From assembly GCA_030590265.1 (NCBI GenBank), contig JAUUYW010000029.1:1-16624 (forward strand): a stretch of 16,624 nt of DNA. Direction: 5' to 3'. The stretch comes from Candidatus Krumholzibacteriia bacterium (GTDB taxonomy: Bacteria; Krumholzibacteriota; Krumholzibacteriia; LZORAL124-64-63). Positions 1 through 7,315 of this stretch are shown piece by piece. The translations under genes and the position numbers were made by a program. The notes beneath the pieces were generated by a model. It was not told where the DNA came from. It did not search any database and saw nothing but the letters and a program-made list of their open reading frames with translations. Positions within the stretch are counted from its first letter, which is position 1, and every line of letters starts with the position of its first letter.

Positions 1-723
1 AACTATAATCTGACCAGCAATCTTTATCTCTACGGGGCAGCTCAGTTCACCCATCTGGACAGCAAGGTGCGCGGTGCATCCATCATCAACAGCAAGTGGC
101 ACAACCAAGGCTTTTTGGGTGTCGGTTTCTCCAATGACAAAACCAAACCGCGCAAGAAAGAGCTGGGCAACAGATCCTACCTGCGCTTGGCCCACGGATG
201 GGCCACTCCTTCGTCCCTGAAAGACATCTTGCATTTCAATGCTGCAGATGATCCCTACAACAACCAATTGACCTCGATATTTTACGGCTATCCTCTGACC
301 GATCGCTTTGTGGGGTTGCCCATCGATTTGTACTTGCACAGTGGTTTTGTCTGGCACTGGAAATCATCGGTGCAGCAGCACGCTCAGGAAGTGGTCATGG
401 CCATCAAATTGTTTTACACCATCAATTGGCCTGTGCGCTGGCGCTTGGGAGCAGCCGAGGGACTTTCCTATGTGAACGAGATTCCTTATGTGGAGCGCAC
501 CCAACTGGGTAAAAAGGGTTACGAACCCAGCAACCTGCTCAACTTCCTGGACATATCTTTGGACATCAACATTGGTGACATCGCAGGCTCAGACACTTTG
601 CGTCGCTACTGGTTGGGTTACAGCATCCATCACCGTTCGGCCATCTTCGAAACGGCCTCGCAATTCGGTCGGATCAAGGGCGGCAGTAACTTCCAGACCG
701 TGTTCCTGAAACGCCACTTCTAA
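1..723 (+). CDS. Outer-membrane beta-barrel protein, 3' part
   Basis: The frame is open from the first base, so the 5' end lies outside the window; about 240 residues are visible. They consist of alternating aromatic/hydrophobic strands separated by polar turns, and the protein ends in Phe, the usual C-terminal residue recognised by the BAM machinery. This supports an outer-membrane barrel. Near the end there is a His-His-Arg-Ser stretch followed by Gly-Gly-Ser-Asn-Phe. That arrangement recalls the C-terminal His/Ser region of PagL-type lipid A deacylases, but I do not see enough to claim the enzyme. The stop TAA overlaps the ATG of the next gene (TAATG), so the two are probably translationally coupled and may work together in the envelope. 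Confidence 0.75.
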   Translation, partial: NYNLTSNLYLYGAAQFTHLDSKVRGASIINSKWHNQGFLGVGFSNDKTKPRKKELGNRSYLRLAHGWATPSSLKDILHFNAADDPYNNQLTSIFYGYPLTDRFVGLPIDLYLHSGFVWHWKSSVQQHAQEVVMAIKLFYTINWPVRWRLGAAEGLSYVNEIPYVERTQLGKKGYEPSNLLNFLDISLDINIGDIAGSDTLRRYWLGYSIHHRSAIFETASQFGRIKGGSNFQTVFLKRHF

Positions 724-3700
724 TGAGGGCATCGTTCCGTCAAGCTTGGAAGCTGGCTATCTTGTTCGTCTTGCTGGGGTGCTTTGGCCTTGTGGAAAAG
801 GCTTCCGCCCAACGCGATCTCCCGCCGGAAAAAGGGGGCGAAACCTACTCTCTGGGCATGCCGCCAGTCTACAAGGGGCGCTCAGGTTTCGAAATGCAAT
901 GGTACCGTCCCCAAAGCAACAGTGAATTGGCGGGATTCTACAACCTGGGTGTATCCAAGGATCTTGGCAGCCCCGTGATTGGCATCGCAGCTTTGCGAAT
1001 GGAAGGTTATGTGGGTTACCGCAACCAGGATCTTGACGGCGGCGGGCGTGCCCTGTTCGAAATTCCCAGTCTCTTTGTGGCAGGTGGAGTCGACTTCAAC
1101 GGCACCGATGAGGTGTGGGACTTTCTGCTGGAACTGAATCTGCCCCTCAAACGAGGTGGCATTTTCGGCCGAGGAACGACCGTAGCCCTGCGCTGGCTGC
1201 CCTCCCGTGACCAGACCTTCGGCCTTGGTATCAATGTTCCCCTTTGGGGCCGGAACATCGGCGCGACCCGTCCCAAGAGTGACAATGTGCGGCTTGGCCA
1301 TCGCAACCCCTACCGAATGGCAAATGATCTGCCGATTCATGGACTAGATTCAACTCTTTCTGAGCTGAAAGAGCGTGCCCATTGGGTGGCGATGCTGACT
1401 CAGCCTTTCGCCGAGCCCGAAGGTGCCGACGCTGCCAAGGCCATGGCTCCTGTCATTTCAGTCTTGAAGGCCCATATCGATTCCACTGACAGTGGTTTTC
1501 CCCGCGGCCACACTCTTCCCGAAGAAATTCGGGTCTACCACGAGACCCTTGATCTGGCTTTTTCTTTGGCGTCCGGAGACAAGCAAACCTCTGACACGGG
1601 CCGCGCCATCTGCGAAAAGGCGCGCTCCATTCTTTTGGATGAGGTGCTGCTTCCCTACAACTACCTTCTGGGTCAGCGCAAGAAAAACGACTCCCTCATC
1701 AGTTATATCACCATCGCCCAGACCGAATTCGCCAGCTGGATTTTGAGTGATTCGGAGATGGCTCACGTTCCCTCGCGTCAGGTTTTCTACGTCTTCCAGA
1801 CCTTGTGCGACGTGATGCAGGAAAACCGTTCCCTGCTGCGCGACCGCTGGGAAAATTCCCGTTTCGTCTGGCTGCCTCTGCAATTTGCCTTGAAGCCCCA
1901 ACAACACGACTCTCAGGCGGAATTGGATGACCTGATCGCCAAGGCCACCAACCAGCCTTTCACCCAGGAAAACCGGATCTGGTACGTGATCAACGAGCAG
2001 TTCCAGTGGGAGATGGTTCGTTCCGTGCGCAAGGCGGAAGACTATCACGTTTTGTGGATTCATGATTTCCGTGGACTCAATGGCGAAGGCAAACCCGATG
2101 CAGTCGCTTATGCCCAGACCTTGAACTACCTTGAGGCGATGATCGAACGTGTGTCGGCATACGACGAAACCGGAAAACTGCCCCAGTATTTCATGCTGCT
2201 CGACCAGTTCTATTTCGAGGCCAACAAGGCCCGTTTGTGGTTGCGGCTGTTGTCCGCACCCCTGGATTACGAGCTGAGTCTGCCCAAGGGATTTGAACAC
2301 TGGGAACAGCGTTTGAAGGAAACCCAGGATCGTTTGCGACTGGCTGTTTCCGAGTCCATGCTTTTGCAGGTGGCCCAAAGCCAGTACGGGGAAGATTGGC
2401 TGAAGAATCGCCTCAAGGTGCACGTCAACATCACCAATCCGGCCGATCCGTCTTTCTTCAGCTGGCATACCGCAGGTATCATTCCTGTTCCCGACAACAT
2501 GATGCGCGACCACCGCAAAATCGTCTTCTACGATATCACCGAAGAAGATCCTTACCGCGGCATGGCCATGTTCACCGGCATGGGCATCGGCGAGCACTAT
2601 GTGGGGCCAAACTGGGAGGATCGGGCCATCATGATCCAGGGGCCGGGGGCGTTGGCGACTAAGGATGCAGCTCGGATTTTATTGCTGGCCCAGGGGTACA
2701 ACCCGGAAGAAATTCCCTACCCAATGCGGGAAGAAACCAAACCCAATAATTACGACCAGATTCTGGCTGACGAACACCAGGTCCGGAATCCGGATTGGCT
2801 CGCCCAACGTGGTTCGGTGATGCAGTTGCACAGTGAGACGGGGTTCCACGACAAACCAATCAACGCGGCCAAGGCAATACTCTATAGCCTGATGCCGCCG
2901 GGATCGATTCTCAAGGTGCCCGACTCCCTATGGCAAAGTTACGTTTACGCTTCTTTGCTGGCCGGAAGTGCCCAAAGGGGTTGCAAGGTGCTGGTCATTG
3001 CGCCAACCAAGGATTCCGCACCCAGCGCAGCTGCCCCGACCCTGGCCCGAGCTCACGGCCTGATGGGGCGTCTGATCGTCTTTTCCAACGAAATGAATGA
3101 CATTCTCGAGCAAACAGGGGGCTTGTTGAAGGTTGGGCTCTATGCTCCCAAGCAAGGAGTGGGGGATATTGCCGGTCGGTTCAAGCAGTCCCATGAGACG
3201 CGTCCGCCCTGGTTGCGGGAAGTCTATCCGGAAAACCCCAAGGGCAATGCTGAAATCAAAAACATAGGGGCGTTGCTAGATTCTCTTGGCTATTCAATAA
3301 ATTACTTGACGGGCGACGCTGCCGAGACGAAACCCAAGATCCATCTGAAGGCAAACTTCTTTGCTTCAGGCACCGGGTGGAAGAAATTGATGGTGCGCCC
3401 GGAAATGGCAATAATTGTGCGCGGCTATATCGAATATTTAGCCAGCCAGGCAGCCCCCCAGGAAACCAAAACAGATCAAGCACCCAATGTGCAGGATTTC
3501 CCCGACAACCTCAAAACTGGCTGGACGAATCTTATCCATGGCATGGTGGACGAACTCACTCCGGCTGAGAAGGAAGAACTCATCTACTATTTCAGCGTTG
3601 GCAGCACCAACATGGACTACCGCGGCATGGTCATGGATGGTGAGGTGATGATCCTGGTTGGCGGTTGGCAGAGCCTCTTTGGGTTCATGGATTTCCTGCT

Positions 3701-3812
3701 GTTGCCCGGGTTGTGCGAATGGGTTGAAACAACCGAGCAATTGGATGCGCTGTTGCCCCCGCCCAGTGGGATGATCCGCAGTTTGGCGGGATTTATGAAA
3801 CTGACTCTTTAA
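723..3812 (+). CDS. Exported protein with phospholipase-D-like C-terminal domain
   Basis: This is a 1029-residue protein with a signal peptide, probably cut after Ala29 (ASA|Q). Leu-Leu-Gly-Cys20 could instead be a weak lipobox. Residues about 40-190 are rich in short beta strands and look like an envelope or barrel-type domain. Residues about 200-680 I do not recognise. From about 690 to 1000 it resembles the PLD superfamily: a pattern of hydrophobic helix, then Arg-Gly-Cys-Lys-Val-Leu-Val, then a His-Leu-Lys at 874-876, and finally G960-S-T-N963-M-D-Y-R with Glu974, matching the GSxN...E half of an HKD site. The Asp expected five residues after the Lys is Ala here, and His-Lys and GSTN are about 85 residues apart, so catalysis is uncertain. 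There is no ribosome site of its own; the start overlaps the upstream stop. The PLD assignment is from motif pattern only. Confidence 0.85.
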   Translation: MRASFRQAWKLAILFVLLGCFGLVEKASAQRDLPPEKGGETYSLGMPPVYKGRSGFEMQWYRPQSNSELAGFYNLGVSKDLGSPVIGIAALRMEGYVGYRNQDLDGGGRALFEIPSLFVAGGVDFNGTDEVWDFLLELNLPLKRGGIFGRGTTVALRWLPSRDQTFGLGINVPLWGRNIGATRPKSDNVRLGHRNPYRMANDLPIHGLDSTLSELKERAHWVAMLTQPFAEPEGADAAKAMAPVISVLKAHIDSTDSGFPRGHTLPEEIRVYHETLDLAFSLASGDKQTSDTGRAICEKARSILLDEVLLPYNYLLGQRKKNDSLISYITIAQTEFASWILSDSEMAHVPSRQVFYVFQTLCDVMQENRSLLRDRWENSRFVWLPLQFALKPQQHDSQAELDDLIAKATNQPFTQENRIWYVINEQFQWEMVRSVRKAEDYHVLWIHDFRGLNGEGKPDAVAYAQTLNYLEAMIERVSAYDETGKLPQYFMLLDQFYFEANKARLWLRLLSAPLDYELSLPKGFEHWEQRLKETQDRLRLAVSESMLLQVAQSQYGEDWLKNRLKVHVNITNPADPSFFSWHTAGIIPVPDNMMRDHRKIVFYDITEEDPYRGMAMFTGMGIGEHYVGPNWEDRAIMIQGPGALATKDAARILLLAQGYNPEEIPYPMREETKPNNYDQILADEHQVRNPDWLAQRGSVMQLHSETGFHDKPINAAKAILYSLMPPGSILKVPDSLWQSYVYASLLAGSAQRGCKVLVIAPTKDSAPSAAAPTLARAHGLMGRLIVFSNEMNDILEQTGGLLKVGLYAPKQGVGDIAGRFKQSHETRPPWLREVYPENPKGNAEIKNIGALLDSLGYSINYLTGDAAETKPKIHLKANFFASGTGWKKLMVRPEMAIIVRGYIEYLASQAAPQETKTDQAPNVQDFPDNLKTGWTNLIHGMVDELTPAEKEELIYYFSVGSTNMDYRGMVMDGEVMILVGGWQSLFGFMDFLLLPGLCEWVETTEQLDALLPPPSGMIRSLAGFMKLTL

Positions 3813-3847
3813 GCTGGGTTTTTTTTCTAACTGGAGGCAAACACCGA

Positions 3848-5677
3848 ATGACAGGTGAAGCTCTTTTCGTATGCGGGTTGCTGGTGGTAACGGTTGCTCT
3901 TTTCATGAGCGACCGTTTCCGTTTGGACTTGGTGGCACTGCTGGTCATCGTGGCCTTGGCTGTTAGCGGCGTGCTCACACCCCGGGAAGCGGTGGCGGGT
4001 TTCGGCGACACGGTAGTGGTGCTCATCGCAGGTCTTTTTGTGGTGGGGGAAGCTCTAACGCGCACCGGAGTGGCTTCGGCCATTGGCGCCTGGTTGCTGC
4101 GCACTTCAGGCAGCGGGGCCCTGGCTTTGCAAATTCGCCTGATGCTTGTAGTTGCTTTGCTTTCGGCCTTCATGAGTTCCACTGGGGCGGTGGCTATTTT
4201 CATTCCGGTGGTTATTGGCCTGTCCCGCCGCACTGGAGTTCCTGCCCGAAGCCTGCTGATGCCCATGGCTTTCGCCGCCCTGCTGGGGGGCACTCTTACG
4301 CTCATTGGTACTCCTCCCAACATTGTTGTCAACGGTGCTCTGGAAGATGCGGGGCTCGAAGGCTTCAAATTTTACAGCTTCACACCCATCGGTTTGGCGG
4401 TGTTGGTCGGAGGGATCCTCTACCTGGTCACCATCGGTGCGCGCTTGTTGCGCGAGGGCGAGAGTTCCACATCGGAACCCAGTGATGAGCACGGAATTGA
4501 CCAGCTATTGGCGAATTATGACATGAAGGGCCGGGTGCTTTTGCTGGCCGTGGAGGCCTCGTCATCGCTGGTGGGCCGCACTCTGGGTGAAGCCGATTTG
4601 CGCACACGGACCGCATTTTCGGTGGTCGCGGTGCAACGCAGCCGGCGATTTGGTGATGATGACGTCATGATTGCCGACCAGAGCACGATTTTGCGGGCGG
4701 GTGACGCACTGCTGGTGGTGGCGCCGGCCGGTCTTACCAAACCAGGTCCTCCCGAAGGTTACGGGCTGGTCGCCTTGGGCCGCGAAGCCCTTTCTGGTGT
4801 CCTGGACAACGTCCTTGGCGTGGTGGAAGTGGTGATTGCACCTCGCTCCGACTTGCGTGGCAAAACCATCCGGGAACTGGAATTACGGCGCACCAATCGA
4901 CTGCACATGCTGGGTATCCAGCACAAGGGTGATAACGTCACCGAAAAACCTCTGGACTATGAACTGGCCATGGGGGACACGGTGTTACTGGGTGGGGCCT
5001 GGCGCGATATCGACCGCCTGCGGAAGCAGACAGGAAAAGTACTGGTACTGGCCCTTCCCCGCGAGTGGCGAGAAATCGTTCCAGCTTTTCGACGCGCACC
5101 CTGGGCCTTGGCCATCATCACCGCCATGATGGTGTTGATGGTGACCGGAACGCTGTCAGCTGTCATTTCCGTGCTTGCCGCCGGCATGGCTCTGGTTTTG
5201 ACAGGCTGTGTGACCATGCCCCAGGCCTATCGCGCGGTGAATTGGCAGAGTTTGGTGTTGATCGCCGGGATGTTGCCCATGGGCACGGCCCTGGCCAAGA
5301 CCGGTGCCCTGGATGTGGGTGTCGAGTATTTGGTTTCGGCCCTGGGTGGTGTGGGACCGCTGGGTTTGATGGCGGTCCTTTTTCTATTGACCGCGGTGCT
5401 GAGCCAGGTCATTTCCAACACTGCCACTGCGGTGCTGATCGCTCCGGTGGCCATTGGTGTGGCTGAGGGGATGGGAGTTTCGGCGAGACCCCTTGTCATG
5501 GCTGTGGCTTTGGCTGCTTCAGCGGCCTTCGTCACTCCGGTGGTATCTCCCGTCAATACCCTGGTGATGGGGCCTGGAGGCTATCGCTTTGGCGATTTTA
5601 TGAAGGTTGGTTTGCCCTTGCTCGTGCTTACGATGGTCATCGTGTTGCTTTTGGTGCCGGTGCTGTTTCCGTTTTGA
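3848..5677 (+). CDS. SLC13/DASS-family permease with two RCK_C (TrkA_C) domains
   Basis: This 609-residue inner-membrane transporter belongs to the divalent anion:Na+ symporter type. Hydrophobic segments fill residues 1-200 and 415-609. Between them lie two soluble RCK_C domains at about 228-296 and 324-392, the usual layout of bacterial permeases of this group. Family signatures are visible: Ile-Gly-Thr-Pro-Pro-Asn at 153-158, a Ser-Ser-Thr at 110-112 where the first SNT motif is expected, and S523-N-T525 in the second half. Substrates of the family include sulfate, phosphate and dicarboxylates; the substrate here cannot be read from sequence. The RCK_C domains suggest regulation by a small ligand. 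The start is supported by GGAGG at 3833-3837. The gene follows the PLD-like gene by 35 bp and ends 14 bp from a convergent gene. Confidence 0.93.
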   Translation: MTGEALFVCGLLVVTVALFMSDRFRLDLVALLVIVALAVSGVLTPREAVAGFGDTVVVLIAGLFVVGEALTRTGVASAIGAWLLRTSGSGALALQIRLMLVVALLSAFMSSTGAVAIFIPVVIGLSRRTGVPARSLLMPMAFAALLGGTLTLIGTPPNIVVNGALEDAGLEGFKFYSFTPIGLAVLVGGILYLVTIGARLLREGESSTSEPSDEHGIDQLLANYDMKGRVLLLAVEASSSLVGRTLGEADLRTRTAFSVVAVQRSRRFGDDDVMIADQSTILRAGDALLVVAPAGLTKPGPPEGYGLVALGREALSGVLDNVLGVVEVVIAPRSDLRGKTIRELELRRTNRLHMLGIQHKGDNVTEKPLDYELAMGDTVLLGGAWRDIDRLRKQTGKVLVLALPREWREIVPAFRRAPWALAIITAMMVLMVTGTLSAVISVLAAGMALVLTGCVTMPQAYRAVNWQSLVLIAGMLPMGTALAKTGALDVGVEYLVSALGGVGPLGLMAVLFLLTAVLSQVISNTATAVLIAPVAIGVAEGMGVSARPLVMAVALAASAAFVTPVVSPVNTLVMGPGGYRFGDFMKVGLPLLVLTMVIVLLLVPVLFPF

Positions 5678-5691
5678 CCCAGGTGCGGTTG

Positions 5692-6345
5692 CTACTTATC
5701 CTTATCTTCATATTGGTCGGCTTTTTGCTTTTCCTTGGCCTTGGTATCAGCCTCTTGCCTGGCCAGTTCCCCTTCCAGCCAGTTGATGGCCCAAGTCAAC
5801 TGTTGGCCGAACTTGTTGATGGTCGTGGTGTAACGCTCCATGGAATCACCTTGTTTCTCGGTGGCCAGTCGGCCGTTGTTTTTGGCTGAAACGTACAACG
5901 ACTTCATGTTCGAAAGCTGGCGAACTCGATCGCCGTAGGGACTGCTGTAGACACCCAATTCTTTGCCGTTCTTTCCTGTTTTCACAGGGGAACCGACTTC
6001 CGCCACGCTGGTAGTCCCTGTGGTGACCATCTTGCCGTGCTGCTTGATGGTCATCACTTCGGCCAGAGATTCCTCGCGTCGGTTTATGCATTCTCCCATG
6101 AAATCCTGAAACTTGCTGATAGCCGTCCCGCGAGCGGTGTTGGACGATTGTCGGGCCGAGCTTTCGAGCTTTGATTTCAGGCTCTTGTACTCTTTGTATT
6201 CCCGTTTTGTATTTCGGAGGGCTTTGTTCAATTGGGCCGGAGTGTAGTCCGCTTCCTGGGCCAAGGCTGCTGTGGTGGTCAACATGACCAGCAGGGCCAG
6301 AGCAAGCAGGCAACGGCTGATTGTTATTTGAGAACGCTTAACCAT
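5692..6345 (-). CDS. Exported helical protein of unknown function
   Basis: This is a 217-residue protein starting at the ATG at 6345. The frame could extend to 6411, but the 6345 start has a GGGAG ribosome site about 8 bases upstream and gives a clean signal peptide (two basic residues near the start, then a Leu-rich core, Ala-Leu-Ala|Gln after residue 29). The mature part is charged, rich in Lys, Glu, Gln and Ser, and probably mostly helical; residues about 35-70 and 165-205 look like coiled coil. The C-terminus is a Lys/Glu/Asp-rich tail. I recognise no domain. It is probably periplasmic. It converges on the SLC13 permease and lies in the same direction as bax, 128 bp downstream of it. Confidence 0.8.
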   Translation of the reverse strand: MVKRSQITISRCLLALALLVMLTTTAALAQEADYTPAQLNKALRNTKREYKEYKSLKSKLESSARQSSNTARGTAISKFQDFMGECINRREESLAEVMTIKQHGKMVTTGTTSVAEVGSPVKTGKNGKELGVYSSPYGDRVRQLSNMKSLYVSAKNNGRLATEKQGDSMERYTTTINKFGQQLTWAINWLEGELARQEADTKAKEKQKADQYEDKDK

Positions 6346-6453
6346 GGAAAATCTCCCGTTTTGTGACTCAGTGGCCATTACCACAGAGCAGGTCACCGTT
6401 GTGAGGATCATATATCATCTTCAGGTATCGGCTCTCGACAGCAAATATTCATT

Positions 6454-6479
6454 AAAAAAGCCAAAGACTGCTGTCAGTC
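6454..6479 (-). terminator. Possible weak terminator after bax
   Basis: On the minus strand a GACTG-ACAG-CAGTC hairpin (6466-6479) overlaps the bax stop codon. It is followed by TTTGGC and then six Ts (6454-6459). The stem is only 5 bp and the T run is offset, so termination would be inefficient at best. Confidence 0.3.
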
Positions 6480-7235
6480 GTATTCCTGAAAATTATTGTA
6501 CCGGATCAAGACCGACAATTCTTTACAGTAGTCGGCTCCTTTTTCAGAATAATGACCAAGCAATTGAACCAGCAGATAAGGATCACTGGTCTCCATTTTT
6601 TGTTTTTGAAAATCCCTGAAGGAAATACTCTTGGCCATCATCTGGAAATAATCCCGGATGGAGGCATAAAGGGAGGGGTATTGCCTGACCCAGATGGTCT
6701 GAGTTCCCCGTTGTTCGATGGCCGCGATTCTCGGTTCATTGATATTGTAGGACCAAACTCCAAAAATATTGTTGGCCTGGCGGAAGAAGCGGGATGTACC
6801 CCAGGCACTTTCCAGAGCTGCCTGGGCCATGGCGATGCTCTTGGGATGTGGTTTCAGGATTTGAAGAAGTTCCTGGTCGGTGTCAACCTGATGGTAGGCT
6901 CTGAGCACCTCCAGCTCCTGAATCTGGCCTGTGTTGATGGCTTTGGCAGCCCGGGAATATTCTCCCATGAGTTCGGCATGAACCGATTCCACAACCGGGG
7001 CAACCAGATAGGCAAATCTTTCTTTCTTTTCGGCCAGGGTCATGTTTTCAGGGAGCACACCCGGAGAGTAGTTCAGGTCGTGGCGATCAGTCAGATCCTG
7101 GATATTGGCCCCGGTATGGATTTGAGAGATCAGAGCCTCTCCTTCAGTATCCGAAGGAATTCTTTCACCACAGGCGGTGATGACCACCACAATTCCAGAT
7201 AAAAGCAGACACCGGATTAGCAGCTTGTAACTCAT
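6474..7235 (-). CDS. bax: Bax-family glucosaminidase lipoprotein
   Basis: This 253-residue protein has a lipoprotein signal with lipobox Ile-Thr-Ala-Cys22, so it is expected to be membrane-anchored in the periplasm. Residues about 125-250 match the glucosaminidase domain of the Bax / endo-beta-N-acetylglucosaminidase group (GH73-like), which cleaves the glycan strands of peptidoglycan. The typical Ala-Gln-Ala-Ala-Leu-Glu-Ser-Ala-Trp-Gly-Thr-Ser run is at 137-148, with E142 as the likely catalytic acid. Asn-Asn-Ile-Phe-Gly at 155-159 and a Tyr-rich segment at 186-197 also fit. The ATG is preceded by AGGGAG (7241-7246). The left end of an IS-like element begins only 3 bases beyond that ribosome site, so transcription may now come from or through the element. 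The region is AT-richer than the operons on either side. Confidence 0.88.
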   Translation of the reverse strand: MSYKLLIRCLLLSGIVVVITACGERIPSDTEGEALISQIHTGANIQDLTDRHDLNYSPGVLPENMTLAEKKERFAYLVAPVVESVHAELMGEYSRAAKAINTGQIQELEVLRAYHQVDTDQELLQILKPHPKSIAMAQAALESAWGTSRFFRQANNIFGVWSYNINEPRIAAIEQRGTQTIWVRQYPSLYASIRDYFQMMAKSISFRDFQKQKMETSDPYLLVQLLGHYSEKGADYCKELSVLIRYNNFQEYD

Positions 7236-7249
7236 TGACTCTCCCTGAG

Positions 7250-7271
7250 TGTTGTGCCGTGGAGAATGTTG
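7250..7271 (+). repeat. Left copy of 22-bp inverted repeat
   Basis: It begins TGTTGTGCCGTGG and is identical over 22 bases to the reverse complement of 8454-8475. Weaker, gapped similarity seems to continue inward for about 25 bases (a shared TGCAAT and TTCA). Read on the plus strand it would encode Leu-Cys-Arg-Gly-Glu-Cys-Cys and then a stop, the same peptide as in the transposase N-terminus. Confidence 0.85.
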
Positions 7272-7315
7272 TTAGGTCTTTGTTGCAATAGCCTTCAATT
7301 TTCCCATCGACAATA

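Noticed and set aside
1458..2597. Long minus-strand open frame (379 codons) inside the PLD-like gene
   Set aside because: It lies wholly antisense to a coding frame with a signal peptide and PLD motifs, and its His/Gln/Val-rich translation has no domain pattern. It is a codon-bias shadow.
3813..3847. Run of eight Ts after the PLD-like gene
   Set aside because: I found no stable stem before it, so it is not called a terminator; the permease may be co-transcribed.
5674..5889. Short plus-strand frame with a hydrophobic, membrane-like start just after the permease
   Set aside because: It starts at a TTG inside the permease stop region, lacks its own ribosome site and is antisense to the charged C-terminus of the exported protein, which explains its Leu/Phe-rich translation.
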